Below are positions 16,535 through 25,530 of a stretch of DNA of 64,000 nt, one piece after another (position 1 is the first letter of the stretch; each line of letters starts with the position of its first letter). Origin of the DNA: Halobiforma lacisalsi AJ5. GTDB taxonomy: Archaea > Halobacteriota > Halobacteria > Halobacteriales > Natrialbaceae. The translations under genes were made by a program, and so were the position numbers. The notes under the pieces were generated by a model. The model worked only from the letters and a program-made list of their open reading frames with translations. It did no database searches and was not told the DNA's origin. Location: assembly GCF_000226975.2 (NCBI RefSeq), contig NZ_CP019285.1, forward strand, positions 1,364,001 to 1,428,000. The letters are read 5' to 3'.

Positions 16535-16631
16535 TCACCTTCCTTCCCTTGTTCCGTTGCCCGCGAACGTCTCACGTTCCAAGCAGGACTCGAATCGCAA
16601 CCCCTTACGTCGGCTGTCCGCAAGGAGGGCT

Positions 16632-17129
16632 ATGAGCACGATCAGAGTCGTCTGGGGGTCGGCGACCGCGCCGACCGAGATGGCGTCGTACGACGCGGCC
16701 CTCGCGGATGCCGGCGTCGAGAACTACAACCTCGTCGCGGTCTCGTCGGTCATTCCAGCCGTCGCCGACGTCGAGGCCGTCGGCACTGCGCCCGACCTCG
16801 GACCCGCGGGGCAGCGATTGACCGTCGTAGAGGGACGAGCGACCACGGCAGGCCCGGGAAGCGTCAGCGCCGCGCTCGCCTGGTCGCAGTCCGCGGGTGA
16901 CGACGGGGTCCCCGGCTCCGGCCCCGGACTGTTCTACGAGGCTGCCGGCGAGACCGACCCCGACGACGTCGAGCGTCGCGTCCGGGAGGGACTGGCAGCC
17001 GGACAGGAGCTCCGCGAGTGGTCGTTCGGGGAGACGAACGTCGCCGTCGAGAACAGTCGCGCCGAGCCGGGGGAGTACGCCACCGCGCTCGTCCTCGCGG
17101 TCTACGGCGACAGCGACCCGATCGTATAG
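16632..17129 (+). CDS. pdaD: Pyruvoyl-dependent arginine decarboxylase
   Basis: 165-aa proenzyme that self-cleaves to make a pyruvoyl cofactor and decarboxylates arginine to agmatine, needed in archaea for agmatidine in tRNA-Ile2 and for polyamines. Start ATG 16632 (MSTIRVVWGSATAPTEMASY). Processing site NLVAVSSVIPAVADV: cleavage is expected between the two serines at about residues 38 and 39, turning the second into the pyruvoyl group. Family features further on are the EGRATTAGPGSVSAALAWS block and GLFYEAAG. The length matches the family. It lies on the same strand as pan and ends about 90 bp before the next gene. Confidence 0.9.
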   Translation: MSTIRVVWGSATAPTEMASYDAALADAGVENYNLVAVSSVIPAVADVEAVGTAPDLGPAGQRLTVVEGRATTAGPGSVSAALAWSQSAGDDGVPGSGPGLFYEAAGETDPDDVERRVREGLAAGQELREWSFGETNVAVENSRAEPGEYATALVLAVYGDSDPIV

Positions 17130-17217
17130 CGCGTTCGGGCCTTGCAACGGCACAACGACGTTGAGCGAAGGCGAACCCTTTTGACCCACCGGCCCTTTGG
17201 TAGGGCATACGTTTCTC

Positions 17218-17610
17218 ATGAACGGAAATACGCCGTACGCAGGGCTGCCGGGTGAAACGGCCGCTGGTCAGCGCGCAGCGGCGGACATTCCCGATCTCTC
17301 GCGAACCCAGAAGCGTACGCTCCACCGGGACGTCTCCCGGATCGCCGCGCGCACGCGGGAGTACCTCCCCAACGAGTACGTCGTCGACGCCAACGTGTCG
17401 ACCAGCGCGACCGGTCCACAGGTGACCGTCGCCGTCCGGCCGCCGGTCGGTCACGCCGTCAGCGCCGGCTTCAGCCCGGACCTCGAGGACCGATCGGAGG
17501 AGCTCATCACGGCCGACGAACGCGACGAGGTCGCCCGCGGACTGGCCGCGAGCGCGGCGCTGCAGGTCAAACAGGCGATCGGCAGTAACGTGACGCCGAC
17601 GGCAAAGTAA
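17218..17610 (+). CDS. Conserved haloarchaeal protein, function unknown
   Basis: 130 aa, start ATG 17218 (MNGNTPYAGLPGETAAGQRAA). A central part (LSRTQKRTLHRDVSRIAARTREYLPNEY) is helical and basic, followed by a beta-rich VVDANVSTSATGPQVTVAV and a C-terminal helix TADERDEVARGLAASAALQVKQAI. It resembles a family of unknown function widely annotated in Halobacteria (possibly DUF5811; I cannot check). The basic N-terminal helix among acidic proteins might suggest a nucleic-acid or ribosome contact, but this is guesswork. It is near, and in line with, the arginine decarboxylase gene. Confidence 0.7.
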   Translation: MNGNTPYAGLPGETAAGQRAAADIPDLSRTQKRTLHRDVSRIAARTREYLPNEYVVDANVSTSATGPQVTVAVRPPVGHAVSAGFSPDLEDRSEELITADERDEVARGLAASAALQVKQAIGSNVTPTAK

Positions 17611-17701
17611 CCGTAACCCGCGTCTCGATTTCGGTTCCGTCTACTCGTTTCCCCGCGCCCAGCGCTCAGCGCCCTTCGTTCGGAGCATTGCTTCTCGACG
17701 A

Positions 17702-18130
17702 TCAGTACAGTAGCTGCTCGAGTTGATGACGTCGCCGCTCGAGGTCGATCGACGGGTCGACGCCGGGATCGTCGACGAGTCGATCGATCGCGAGCAACGG
17801 GTCGGCGCCAGCCCGTTCGACTGCCCGCAGGAGCGTCTCGATCGCTTCGCGGTTCGTCGCGAGCGAGGAACACCGGTCGATCGCGAGCGCGAGGGGGATC
17901 GCCCGGCTCGAGCGCGTGGGGAAGCCGTCGCCGATGCGTGAGAAGTCGGGGTCGGGTTCGGGGTCGGGGTCGGGATCGGAGTCCGTACCGGAATCGCTCC
18001 CTTCGGCCGCCTCGAGGCGAAGACAGCGAGTACAAACCGACACCACGGTAACGGTCTCGGGCGCGTATTCGCGGTACTCCTCGGGGACTACGAATTCGAT
18101 CGTCGGGGAGTCACACGCGGAACAGGACAT
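17702..18130 (-). CDS. Small Cys-pair (zinc-ribbon-like) protein with DP-repeat linker
   Basis: 142 aa. The N-terminus has two Cys pairs, CSACD at residues 3-7 and CTRC about residue 33, forming a probable zinc ribbon (MSCSACDSPTIEFVV). A linker of alternating Asp-Pro (SDPDPDPEPDPDF, residues about 50-65) follows, encoded by hexanucleotide repeats of the GGGGTC type at 17945-17985. The C-terminal half is helical (ALAIDRCSSLATNREAIETLLRAVER). No function is known. It is convergent to the 17218 gene and transcribed towards it; upstream sits the atpD gene on the same strand, 87 bp away. Confidence 0.65.
   Translation of the reverse strand: MSCSACDSPTIEFVVPEEYREYAPETVTVVSVCTRCLRLEAAEGSDSGTDSDPDPDPEPDPDFSRIGDGFPTRSSRAIPLALAIDRCSSLATNREAIETLLRAVERAGADPLLAIDRLVDDPGVDPSIDLERRRHQLEQLLY
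17945..17985. repeat. (GGGGTC)n-type hexanucleotide repeat inside a coding linker
   Basis: Imperfect GGGGTC/GGGTTC/GGGATC hexamers on the plus strand, read on the minus strand as an Asp-Pro run. It is in frame with the 17702-18130 gene. Confidence 0.75.
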
Positions 18131-18217
18131 GAACGTGAAGATCGGTAGTGGACGGATCGGTTCCGAGTCGGGGGAGACGCCGTGTGCGAAACTGACGGAA
18201 CGGGGCCGGCCGTCGGA

Positions 18218-18970
18218 TCAGTTACCCGTCGGCGACTGTGCGGCCGTATCCGGCTGGACCTCCTCGAGGTCCTCCTCGTCTTCCTCGTCTCCTTCTGGCG
18301 CTTCCGCTTCCTCGGCCGCCTCGCGTGCCGCTTCTTCGGCCTCTTCGGCCTCCTTCTTCTCCTTGATCTTCTTCAGGCGGAACGTCTCCTCGCGTTCCTG
18401 TTCCTCGAGTTTCTGCTCGATGTACTCCTGGTTCTCCTTGAGTTCGGGGAGGAGCTTGAACTCGAGGGCGTTGACGCGGCGCTTGGTGGTCTCGATTTCG
18501 CGGAGCATCTTCTTCATCGCCGTCTCGACCTCCGCGGCGAGGATGATGCTCTCGAGCAGGTCCTCGTAGGCTTCGGCGGCCTCGTCGATGCGCGCCGAGG
18601 TCCCCATGATCCCGTACCCGCGCTCGTCGAGGCTCTTGGAGACCCGCGAGGACTCGATCTGTGGGACGACGACGCCCATGATGTTCTTGGACTCGGTGGT
18701 GATCTCGGGGTGTTCCTGCAACGCGGCGGCCGCACCCCGGACCGCGACGTCGCCCTCCATTGCACGAGCCATGTTGATCTTCTTCTGGGCCTCCTCGTAG
18801 TCGTCGGCGAGGTCGCCACGGACGTCCTGGGCCTTGTCCAGGATGTCCATGAACTCCATGATCAGCCCGTCCCGTTTCTTCTCTAGGGTCCCGTGCCCGC
18901 GTTCGGAGAGTTCGATCCGGTCTTCGATCTCCATCAGGTTCTTGCGGGTGGGCTTTACGTCCTTGGCCAT
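18218..18970 (-). CDS. atpD: A-type ATP synthase subunit D (central stalk)
   Basis: 250 aa; part of the rotating central stalk linking the A3B3 head to the c-ring. Start ATG 18970 ([21 protein letters not shown]), the conserved N-terminus. Long antiparallel coiled coil throughout, with [14 protein letters not shown] and the conserved [26 protein letters not shown] block. After about residue 200 there is a Glu/Ala-rich tail ([21 protein letters not shown]). It is separated from atpB by a Zn-ribbon gene and a plus-strand membrane gene, so it is probably transcribed from its own promoter in front of 18970. Confidence 0.95.
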   Translation of the reverse strand: MAKDVKPTRKNLMEIEDRIELSERGHGTLEKKRDGLIMEFMDILDKAQDVRGDLADDYEEAQKKINMARAMEGDVAVRGAAAALQEHPEITTESKNIMGVVVPQIESSRVSKSLDERGYGIMGTSARIDEAAEAYEDLLESIILAAEVETAMKKMLREIETTKRRVNALEFKLLPELKENQEYIEQKLEEQEREETFRLKKIKEKKEAEEAEEAAREAAEEAEAPEGDEEDEEDLEEVQPDTAAQSPTGN

Positions 18971-19054
18971 CTTGTCGGGGGATTGCGGACGCAGCCGGAT
19001 AACTGTTTACAGTTTTGCTGGCGACGGTAACCGACTCGAGACGGCAATCACGGA

Positions 19055-19258
19055 TTATCCGAGGAACAGGTCGACGATCTCGCCGGAGGACTGCGATCGA
19101 TACAGTTCGGAGTAGCCACAGTTCGTACAGCTCACGACGACGAACCGCCGGTTCTGAATGTCGAATATCCGCGAGAGACCGCTCCCCGTCGTCGAGATTT
19201 CGTCCATCTCCGTCTCCTCGTGACCACACTTCGGACAGCCGCGGTCGTCGTCTTTCAT
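19055..19258 (-). CDS. Small zinc-ribbon protein (COG3478-like)
   Basis: 67 aa. Two Cys pairs, CPKCG (residues 8-12) and CTNCG (about 44-48), flank GSGLSRIFDIQNRRFVVVS; the C-terminus SELYRSQSSGEIVDLFLG is typical of small nucleic-acid-binding Zn-ribbon proteins of the YpzJ/COG3478 type. A role in binding DNA or RNA is inferred from that family. It lies between atpB and atpD on the same strand. The plus-strand gene at 19322 diverges from it, with 63 bp between starts. The genomic setting does not explain a link to the ATP synthase. Confidence 0.75.
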   Translation of the reverse strand: MKDDDRGCPKCGHEETEMDEISTTGSGLSRIFDIQNRRFVVVSCTNCGYSELYRSQSSGEIVDLFLG

Positions 19259-19321
19259 ACGAACCTCTGTTCACTCCGGTAACAAATCCTTTGGATTCGC
19301 AGGCCCGATAATTGAACACAA

Positions 19322-19579
19322 ATGTCCGCTGGTGCCGTCATCGTCGTCCTCCTGATCGGGCTCCTGATCACCGTCGCTCTGTGGGCCGCCATTCTCGACG
19401 AGACGTCCAACGCGACCGTTATGGATCGAGCGGAAGCCGAACGGTTCGCTCGGGAACGCGGCGGACGCGGTCCCAAGCAGTCCCAGTCTCGCTCGAGCGA
19501 AACCGGAGCCGACGCTAAGGACGGCCGAAACGACGGGTACGGATGGACTGATGAACCCAGCGAGGACGATCGGCGATAG
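19322..19579 (+). CDS. Small single-helix membrane protein
   Basis: 85 aa with a hydrophobic N-terminus MSAGAVIVVLLIGLLITVALWAAIL (residues 1-24) and a soluble hydrophilic tail rich in Arg, Gly, Ser and Asp (GRGPKQSQSRSSETGADAKD). The signal-anchor plus soluble domain suggests a membrane anchor protein with a cytoplasmic or external tail. It is the only plus-strand gene within the ATP synthase region, and its own promoter must lie in the 63-bp gap to the zinc-ribbon gene. No family recognised. Confidence 0.6.
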   Translation: MSAGAVIVVLLIGLLITVALWAAILDETSNATVMDRAEAERFARERGGRGPKQSQSRSSETGADAKDGRNDGYGWTDEPSEDDRR

Positions 19580-19638
19580 TATTCTCTATCGTACTCGTCG
19601 CTCGTCACCCGTTACTCGTCACCCTCCGCTCAGCGCAC

Positions 19639-19655
19639 AATTAAAGGCAAAAAGG
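19639..19655 (-). terminator. Probable terminator of the atpHIKECFAB transcript
   Basis: AATTAAAGGCAAAAAGG on the plus strand reads as a CCTTTTTGCCTTTAATT U-rich run about 30 nt after the atpB stop. U-rich tracts without strong stems are common archaeal terminators. Confidence 0.5.
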
Positions 19656-19681
19656 CGTCGAACGGATCGTAATCGGGCCGA

Positions 19682-21112
19682 TCAGTCGGCCTGAACCGCT
19701 TCTTCGCTTTCGGCGTCCGTCTCGGCGCCGTCCTCGCGGTAGTGCTCCTCGATGAGGTCCTCGTCGATACGGTTGAGTTCCTCCTTCGGGAGCATCGACA
19801 GCAGGTCCCAGCCGAGCTCGAGCGTCTCGTCGATCGAGCGGTTGGTGTCGTACCCCTGCTGGACGAACTCTTCCTCGAAGCGGTCCGCGAAGTCGAGGAA
19901 CTTGTTGTCCCGCTCCGACAGGGCCTCGCGACCGACGATGTTCACGAGGTCGCGCAGGTCCTCACCCTCCGCGTAGGCGGCGTACATCTGGTCGGAGACG
20001 TCGCCGTGGTCCCCGCGGGTCAGGCCCTCGCCGATACCGTCGTCCATCAGCCGCGACAGGCTGGGCAGGACGTTGATCGGCGGCTCGATGCCCTGGCTGT
20101 TTAAGTCCCGATCCATCATGATCTGACCCTCGGTAATGTAGCCGGTCAGGTCCGGAATCGGGTGGGTGTCGTCGTCGCCGGGCATCGTCAGGATCGGGAT
20201 CTGGGTGACCGATCCGTCCTTGCCTTCGATTCGACCGGCCCGCTCGTAGAGCTGGGCCAGGTCGGTGTACATGTACCCGGGGTAGCCACGGCGACCCGGG
20301 ACCTCCTCGCGTGCGGCGCCGATCTCGCGCAGCGCCTCACAGTAGTTGGTCATGTCCGTCAGGATGACCAGCACGTGATAGTCCTTCTCGAAGGCCAGGT
20401 ACTCGGCCGTAGTCAAGGCGAGTCGCGGGGTGACCTGCCGCTCGACTGCGGGGTCGTCCGCGAGGTTCATGAAGACGACCGAGCGCTCGAGTGCGCCGGT
20501 GCGCTCGAAGTCGTCCATGAACTCGTTTGCCTCTTCCTGGGTGATCCCCATCGCGCCGAAGATGACTGCGAACTCCGAGCCTTCTCCGCCTTCTTCTTCC
20601 TCTTCCGGGACGGTCGCCTGGCGGGCGATCTGGAGTGCGAGTTCGTTGTGGGGCAGCCCGGAACCGGAGAAGATCGGCAGCTTCTGGCCACGAACCAGCG
20701 TGTTCATGCCGTCGATGGCCGAGACCCCGGTCTGGATGAACTCCTCGGGGTACTCCCGGGAGAAGGGATTGATCGCCTTGCCGACGATGTCCTGTCGCTT
20801 GTCGGGGACGATCTCCGGGCCGTCGTCGATCGGGTTCCCGGAGCCGTCCAGCACCCGCCCGAGCAGATCCTCGGTGACGGGCATCTTCATCGTCTCGCCC
20901 AGGAAGCGAACGGAGGCGTTGCGGTCGATACCGCCCGTGCCTTCGAACACCTGGATCGAGACGATCCCCTCGCTCGATTCCAGTACCTGTCCGCGCAGGG
21001 TCTCGCCCTGTGGCGTCTCGATCTCGACGATCTCGTCGTACCCGACGGGCTCGTCGACCTCGGCGAACACCAGCGGACCGCTGATTTCCGTGATAGTCTG
21101 GTACTCTTTCAT
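19682..21112 (-). CDS. atpB: A-type ATP synthase subunit B (regulatory/non-catalytic)
   Basis: 476 aa; alternates with subunit A in the A3B3 head. Start ATG 21112 ([19 protein letters not shown]), the family N-terminus; an upstream extension to 21178 runs into the end of atpA and is not credible. Typical blocks are [18 protein letters not shown] (the non-canonical P-loop of B subunits), [30 protein letters not shown] and the [12 protein letters not shown] loop. The Glu/Asp-rich tail [11 protein letters not shown] is extended. It ends 2 bp before the atpA stop codon, which signals tight coupling in the operon. Confidence 0.97.
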   Translation of the reverse strand: MKEYQTITEISGPLVFAEVDEPVGYDEIVEIETPQGETLRGQVLESSEGIVSIQVFEGTGGIDRNASVRFLGETMKMPVTEDLLGRVLDGSGNPIDDGPEIVPDKRQDIVGKAINPFSREYPEEFIQTGVSAIDGMNTLVRGQKLPIFSGSGLPHNELALQIARQATVPEEEEEGGEGSEFAVIFGAMGITQEEANEFMDDFERTGALERSVVFMNLADDPAVERQVTPRLALTTAEYLAFEKDYHVLVILTDMTNYCEALREIGAAREEVPGRRGYPGYMYTDLAQLYERAGRIEGKDGSVTQIPILTMPGDDDTHPIPDLTGYITEGQIMMDRDLNSQGIEPPINVLPSLSRLMDDGIGEGLTRGDHGDVSDQMYAAYAEGEDLRDLVNIVGREALSERDNKFLDFADRFEEEFVQQGYDTNRSIDETLELGWDLLSMLPKEELNRIDEDLIEEHYREDGAETDAESEEAVQAD

Positions 21113-21114
21113 CG

Positions 21115-22878
21115 TTAGTACAGTTCGCGCAGTTGTTCTTTGAGGTCGTTCTCGATCTCGTCGATGAACTCCTCCCACTCCTCGGCCGTGCCCATCCGGT
21201 TGAGCTTCGGCGCAGCCTCGACGTCCGTGATCTCTTCCGGTGGCACACCGGCGTCGAGCGCGTCGAAGGCCTCGTCGTTGAACGTCTTGATGGCCGTCAG
21301 CATGCGGTAGGTCTTCTCGGGTTCACAGTAGGTGTCGACGTCGTGCAGGGCGTTCTGCTGGAGCCAGGCCTCGCGGAGGTAGCGTGCGACCTCCAGCGTG
21401 AGCTGCTGGTCCTCCGGCAGCGCGTCCTTCCCGACGAGCTGGACGATCTCCTGCAGTTCGTCCTCCTCGTCGAGAACGTCGACGGCCCACTGACGGGTTT
21501 CCGCCCAGTCGTCGGCGACGTTGTCCGTCCACCAGGGGTCGAGTTGGTCCTTGTACAGCGAGTAGGACTCGTTCCAGTTGATCGACGGGAAGTGTCGACG
21601 TTCCGCGAGGTCGGCGTCCAGCGCCCAGAACGTCTTGACGATACGCAGCGTGTTCTGAGTGACCGGCTCGGAGAAGTCCCCGCCCGGCGGCGAGACGGCG
21701 CCGACGACCGAAATCGATCCCTCGTCGCCGTTGATCAGCTGGAACTTGCCGGCTCGCTCGTAGAACTCGGAGAGCGCGGCGGCGAGGTACGCGGGGTACC
21801 CCTCCTCGCCGGGCATCTCCTCGAGTCGGCTCGAGATCTCGCGCATGGCCTCTGCCCACCGGGAGGTGGAGTCGGCCATCAGCGCGACGTCGTAGCCCAT
21901 GTCGCGGTAGTACTCGGCGATCGTAATTCCCGTGTAGATACAGGACTCACGGGCTGCGACGGGCATATTCGACGTGTTCGCGATGAGGCACGTCCGGGCC
22001 ATCAGCGGGTTCCCGGTCTGCGGGTCGGGCAGTTCCGGGAAGTCCTCGATGACCTCGGTCATCTCGTTGCCACGCTCGCCACAGCCGATGTAGACGACGA
22101 TGTCCGCGTCGGACCACTTGGCGAGTTGCTGCTGGGTGACGGTCTTCCCGGAGCCGAACGGACCGGGAATCGCCGCCGTCCCGCCCTTCGCGAGCGGGAA
22201 GAGGCCGTCCTGGACGCGCTGACCGGTGACCAGCGGCTCGGTCGGCGTCTCCTTGTTGCCCGCGGGTCGGGCCTCACGGACCGGCCACTCCTGGTGCATC
22301 TGGATCTCCTCGCCGGAGGAGAGTTCGACGACGGTCTCCTCGACCGTGAACTCGCCGCTCTCGACGGCGGTCACTTCACCGCCCTCGTAGTCCGGCGGCA
22401 CCATGACCTTGTGGTCGATGGTAACCGTCTCGGGGACGATCCCGACGACGTCGCCGGGCTCGACCTCGTCGCCTTCCTCGACTTCGGGCTCGAACTCCCA
22501 CTCCTTCTCGAGGTCGATACCGGGCGCGTCGACCCCGCGGTCGAGGAATGCCGTTCCCATCTTGTCCTCGAGGACGTCCAGCGGACGCTGGACGCCGTCG
22601 TAAATGGAGTCGAGCATGCCGGGTCCGAGGTCGACCGAGAGGGGCTCGCCCGTGTTCTCGACGGGTTCGCCCGGGCCGACGCCGGACGTCTCCTCGTACA
22701 CCTGAATGGTGGTCAGGTTCCCTTCGATCTCGATGACCTCGCCCATCAGTCCTTCGTCGCCGACGTAGACGACGTCGTTCATCCGGGCGTCGAGGTCCGT
22801 GGCGGTCACGACCGGACCGCTCACGCTTTCGATTACACCGTCTTCGTCGACGGATTCGATGTCTTCTGCCTGGCTCAT
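21115..22878 (-). CDS. atpA: A-type ATP synthase subunit A (catalytic)
   Basis: 587 aa; catalytic subunit. Start ATG 22878 ([19 protein letters not shown]). The Walker A motif is [11 protein letters not shown] in the middle third of the chain, with the A-type non-homologous insertion before it ([21 protein letters not shown]). Further blocks: [53 protein letters not shown] and [18 protein letters not shown]. There is no intein interruption: length and motif spacing are normal. Genes F and B flank it in the operon with 2-4 bp spacing. Confidence 0.97.
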   Translation of the reverse strand: MSQAEDIESVDEDGVIESVSGPVVTATDLDARMNDVVYVGDEGLMGEVIEIEGNLTTIQVYEETSGVGPGEPVENTGEPLSVDLGPGMLDSIYDGVQRPLDVLEDKMGTAFLDRGVDAPGIDLEKEWEFEPEVEEGDEVEPGDVVGIVPETVTIDHKVMVPPDYEGGEVTAVESGEFTVEETVVELSSGEEIQMHQEWPVREARPAGNKETPTEPLVTGQRVQDGLFPLAKGGTAAIPGPFGSGKTVTQQQLAKWSDADIVVYIGCGERGNEMTEVIEDFPELPDPQTGNPLMARTCLIANTSNMPVAARESCIYTGITIAEYYRDMGYDVALMADSTSRWAEAMREISSRLEEMPGEEGYPAYLAAALSEFYERAGKFQLINGDEGSISVVGAVSPPGGDFSEPVTQNTLRIVKTFWALDADLAERRHFPSINWNESYSLYKDQLDPWWTDNVADDWAETRQWAVDVLDEEDELQEIVQLVGKDALPEDQQLTLEVARYLREAWLQQNALHDVDTYCEPEKTYRMLTAIKTFNDEAFDALDAGVPPEEITDVEAAPKLNRMGTAEEWEEFIDEIENDLKEQLRELY

Positions 22879-22881
22879 AGT

Positions 22882-23217
22882 TTAGTCGCTGTCTTCGTCC
22901 TCTTCCATCAGGTCGATACCGATCGCTCGCTTGATCTGGTCGCGCAGCCCGCCGCCACCGGTGCCGCTCCCGATGGTCACGACGACCGGCTCGACGCTCG
23001 TCTCGACGTTCTGTCGAACGCCCCGCGAGAGGTAGTCGAGGTCGTCGTCGTGCATGACGACGATCCCGACGCCCTCGTCCTCGAGCACGTCGGCCACCGC
23101 ATCGTCTAGCTCGGCGTCTTTCTCCTCGTCCGGGACGTTCTCGAACCGGCGAACGCCGGCGAGGCGGAAGCCGGTCGTGAACTCCGGACTGCCGACGACC
23201 GCGATTTCCTGGCTCAT
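22882..23217 (-). CDS. atpF: A-type ATP synthase subunit F
   Basis: 111 aa; the small central-stalk subunit that helps regulate rotation. Start ATG 23217 (MSQEIAVVGSPEFTTGFRLAG), typical Rossmann-like beginning. The middle VADVLEDEGVGIVVMHDDDLDYL is the usual core; a Gly-rich SGTGGGGLRDQIKRAIGIDLME ends the fold, with an acidic tail. Four bases overlap atpC at its start (ATG at 23217 and atpC stop at 23214), implying translational coupling. Confidence 0.94.
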   Translation of the reverse strand: MSQEIAVVGSPEFTTGFRLAGVRRFENVPDEEKDAELDDAVADVLEDEGVGIVVMHDDDLDYLSRGVRQNVETSVEPVVVTIGSGTGGGGLRDQIKRAIGIDLMEEDEDSD

Positions 23218-24314
23218 AGGATCACCAGCTCCTCTTCGATCTCGCTCTCGTCGAGTCCGACCTCTCGACCGCGCGCGATCGCGCGGATGTTCTCGACCTC
23301 GCGCTCTTTCGCGAGGATGTACGACAGCACGGCCGAAACCGAGACCGGGTAGATGCTCGAGAGCGTATCGGAGTACTGGAGCAACGCAGCATCCACTGCG
23401 TGCTCGAACTGGATAAGGCTGTCAGCATCGCGCAGCCGATCCAGTGCTCCCGAGAGTCGATCCCCGTATCGCTTGTTCTCGGCGATGTGATCGATCAACT
23501 CGTCTTGATCCGCGACGAGGCGGTTCAGCTCCGATTCGTCGAACAGGACACCGCCCTCGATGTAGTAGCTGGCGGGATCGAGGTCGGTCCCGCTTCGCGC
23601 GAGTCGTAGTGCGTTACGGGCGTTGCGGAAGTCGATCTCGGCCTGGAGGAACTCGATGTACTTCGCTTCCGGACCCTCCTGGGGCTGTTCCTGGCCCGGC
23701 GGACGGCTGACGTCCTCGAGCAGGCGTTCGTAGAACGCCCGGTCGAGGGCGTTCTCGAGCGGCACGAGCGCGCCGGTCTCCTCGAACTCATCGTAGGCCG
23801 CCATGAGCGGCTCGTAGTAGGTGGTTCGGGAGAGCATCTCGATCGCGTCCTCGATTTCGTCGGCCTCCATGAGCCGGTCGAGGGTGCGATCGTCGAGTTC
23901 GCCGGCGCGGATGAGGTCCGTCTGGTACTCCTCGGGATCGGTATCGGTGTAGATCCCGCGAATGATCGTCTTGAGGTTCCAGACGTCGAACTTCCGGAGA
24001 TATCGGGCGATGAGGTCGTACAGTCGACCCTCGGACCAGTCGAGCAGATCCTGGAAGTGCTTCGCGAGGTTCCGGTTGAGGGCGTGCTCGATCAGGTCGA
24101 CGCCCGAAAAGCGCGTTCCGAGTTCGTTGATCTCGCGTTCGTACTCCGATTCCTCCATGAACCGCGCGATCCCGCTCGGCCCCATCCGGATCAGCTTCCG
24201 ATAGTCCTCGTCCGCAAACAGCGACGCTCGGCGCGAACGGACGCGACCGACGACGTACTCCGGATTCGACGCACCGAGAGTCCCGGATTCCGGATTCGAG
24301 CCACTCGCGTTCAT
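23214..24314 (-). CDS. atpC: A-type ATP synthase subunit C
   Basis: 366 aa; funnel-shaped adaptor between the central stalk and the c-ring, made of three similar helical bundles. Start ATG 24314 (MNASGSNPESGTLGASNPEYVV). Recognisable blocks are YVVGRVRSRRASLF, FRNARNALRLARSG and SYILAKEREVENIRAIARGREVGLDE near the C-terminus. It overlaps atpE by 4 bp at its start and atpF at its end, so the three genes are translated as a unit. Confidence 0.95.
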   Translation of the reverse strand: MNASGSNPESGTLGASNPEYVVGRVRSRRASLFADEDYRKLIRMGPSGIARFMEESEYEREINELGTRFSGVDLIEHALNRNLAKHFQDLLDWSEGRLYDLIARYLRKFDVWNLKTIIRGIYTDTDPEEYQTDLIRAGELDDRTLDRLMEADEIEDAIEMLSRTTYYEPLMAAYDEFEETGALVPLENALDRAFYERLLEDVSRPPGQEQPQEGPEAKYIEFLQAEIDFRNARNALRLARSGTDLDPASYYIEGGVLFDESELNRLVADQDELIDHIAENKRYGDRLSGALDRLRDADSLIQFEHAVDAALLQYSDTLSSIYPVSVSAVLSYILAKEREVENIRAIARGREVGLDESEIEEELVIL

Positions 24315-24898
24315 TGCTCGAAGAGTCGGTTACTGATCTCCCGGAGGTTGTCTTCCCACACGTCCTCGAGCACGGAGTCGAAGGTGTTGTTGACTCGAAC
24401 GCGGGACCCCTCGCTCTCGACGACGACGCCGCCGAGACAATCGTACTCGCCGGCGTACTCGTAGTCGTCGTACTCGGCGTCCTCGAGGATCGACTCGATC
24501 AGCTCGCGGTCGCTCTCGCGACCGTAAACGCTGACGTCGTCGCCGTCGTCGAACTCGACGCTTGCAGCCTCGAGGAGGGCACGAGTCAGTTCCTCGCGGC
24601 TGTCCCCTTCGAGGGTGGCGAGCTCTTCTTCGACCTGCTCGTGGACGTCCTCGAGGACGTCACGACGAGCCTCCAGGCGCTTCTGTTTCGCCTCCAGTTT
24701 GGCGCTGGAGAGACGCTGTTCGCGCAGTTGCTCGATCTCGCGCTCGACGTCTCGCTCGGCGCTCTCGACGATCTCCTCGGCGTCCGCTTCCGCGGCCGAT
24801 TCGATCTCCTCGGCGCGAGCCTCGCCCTCGTTACGGATTTCCTCCGCACGCGCGTGGGCCTCTTCTCGAATGTCTTCTACGACTGTGTCCAAACTCAT
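24311..24898 (-). CDS. atpE: A-type ATP synthase subunit E (peripheral stalk)
   Basis: 195 aa; forms the outer stalk as a heterodimer with H. Start ATG 24898 (MSLDTVVEDIREEAHARAEEI) chosen over the longer frame, because this begins the helical peripheral-stalk sequence. The N-terminal 100 residues are one long charged helix (AERDVEREIEQLREQRLSSAKLEAKQKRLEARRD), the rest a globular domain with EYDCLGGVVVESEGSRVRVNNTFDSVL that binds the head. It overlaps atpC by 4 bp and lies 20 bp after atpK. Confidence 0.94.
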   Translation of the reverse strand: MSLDTVVEDIREEAHARAEEIRNEGEARAEEIESAAEADAEEIVESAERDVEREIEQLREQRLSSAKLEAKQKRLEARRDVLEDVHEQVEEELATLEGDSREELTRALLEAASVEFDDGDDVSVYGRESDRELIESILEDAEYDDYEYAGEYDCLGGVVVESEGSRVRVNNTFDSVLEDVWEDNLREISNRLFEQ

Positions 24899-24918
24899 TG
24901 GTGGGAGAAAGGGGGTGG

Positions 24919-25182
24919 TTATTGGACCAGGAAGATGGCGACGATCGCGAAAATGACGAGCGTCTCCGGGAGAACCGTCATGACAATCCCGGGGACGAAC
25001 ATGTCGTCGTCTTCGGCGATCGCGCCAACGGCGGCAGCCCCGATACCACGCTCGGCGTAACCTGCGGCGAGCGCCGAGAGACCGACGGCGAGTGCCGCGG
25101 CACCGATGTCGGTGAGGAAGGGGGATTCTTCGACGGTTTCCTGCAGTACAAGGCCGGTCGTATCCGCTAGGGCTTCGATCAT
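24919..25182 (-). CDS. atpK: A-type ATP synthase subunit K (proteolipid, c-ring)
   Basis: 87 aa, two-helix hairpin of the membrane rotor ring. Start ATG 25182 (MIEALADTTGLVLQETVEESP). Helix 1 about residues 26-50 (AAALAVGLSALAAGYAERGIG) with the Gly-rich packing face; helix 2 about residues 62-86 (GIVMTVLPETLVIFAIVAIF) carries the ion-binding Glu in LPET. The sequence suggests one carboxylate per hairpin and thus standard H+ or Na+ coupling. It is set apart from atpI by 348 bp that contain likely promoter elements. Confidence 0.93.
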   Translation of the reverse strand: MIEALADTTGLVLQETVEESPFLTDIGAAALAVGLSALAAGYAERGIGAAAVGAIAEDDDMFVPGIVMTVLPETLVIFAIVAIFLVQ

Positions 25183-25530
25183 GGTTAGACGTGTTGTGAG
25201 TTCGATTGCTCCGAACAGCCGTATCTGGCCCTGCCCTCCCCATAAAACTCTCGAAAAAATCCGATATGGATAAACGATAGCAGCCAGCGCCGGGGATCTC
25301 CGACGGGCTAGTCAATATAATGTCCTTATATATTGGCCCTCGTTGAACGGTCGGCTGTTGCCTCCCGGAGAGGACGTTTTCCAGACGCGTAAAATCGGAA
25401 CCGACGGGGATGGGTGGCGATGGGTGGCGTCAGTGTCGCGCCGTCGCTACCGTGTCGGCGTTCGATAGAAGAGACGAGACCGCCGCGAGTTGCGAGCGGC
25501 AGGCCGAGGGTCAGTCGACGGGCTTCGTCG
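25183..25530 (-). promoter_or_regulatory. Long spacer between atpI and atpK with TATA-like elements
   Basis: This 348-bp gap has no gene and splits the operon. On the minus strand, CCAATATATAAGG (plus 25330-25342) and a second TATA-like GACATTATATTGAC (plus 25315-25328) lie 130-160 bp upstream of atpK, so an internal promoter for K-E-C-F-A-B is likely. A direct 10-bp repeat GATGGGTGGC sits at 25409-25418 and 25419-25428. Confidence 0.5.

Noticed and set aside
21113-21178. 22-residue longer AtpB
   Set aside because: It would overlap the end of atpA by over 60 bp and has no conserved sequence; MKEYQTI is the family start.
21133-23109. 658-codon plus-strand open frame opposite atpA/atpF
   Set aside because: Antisense of conserved catalytic subunit A; the translation has no domain and is rich in Val/Arg/Leu as expected of reverse frames.
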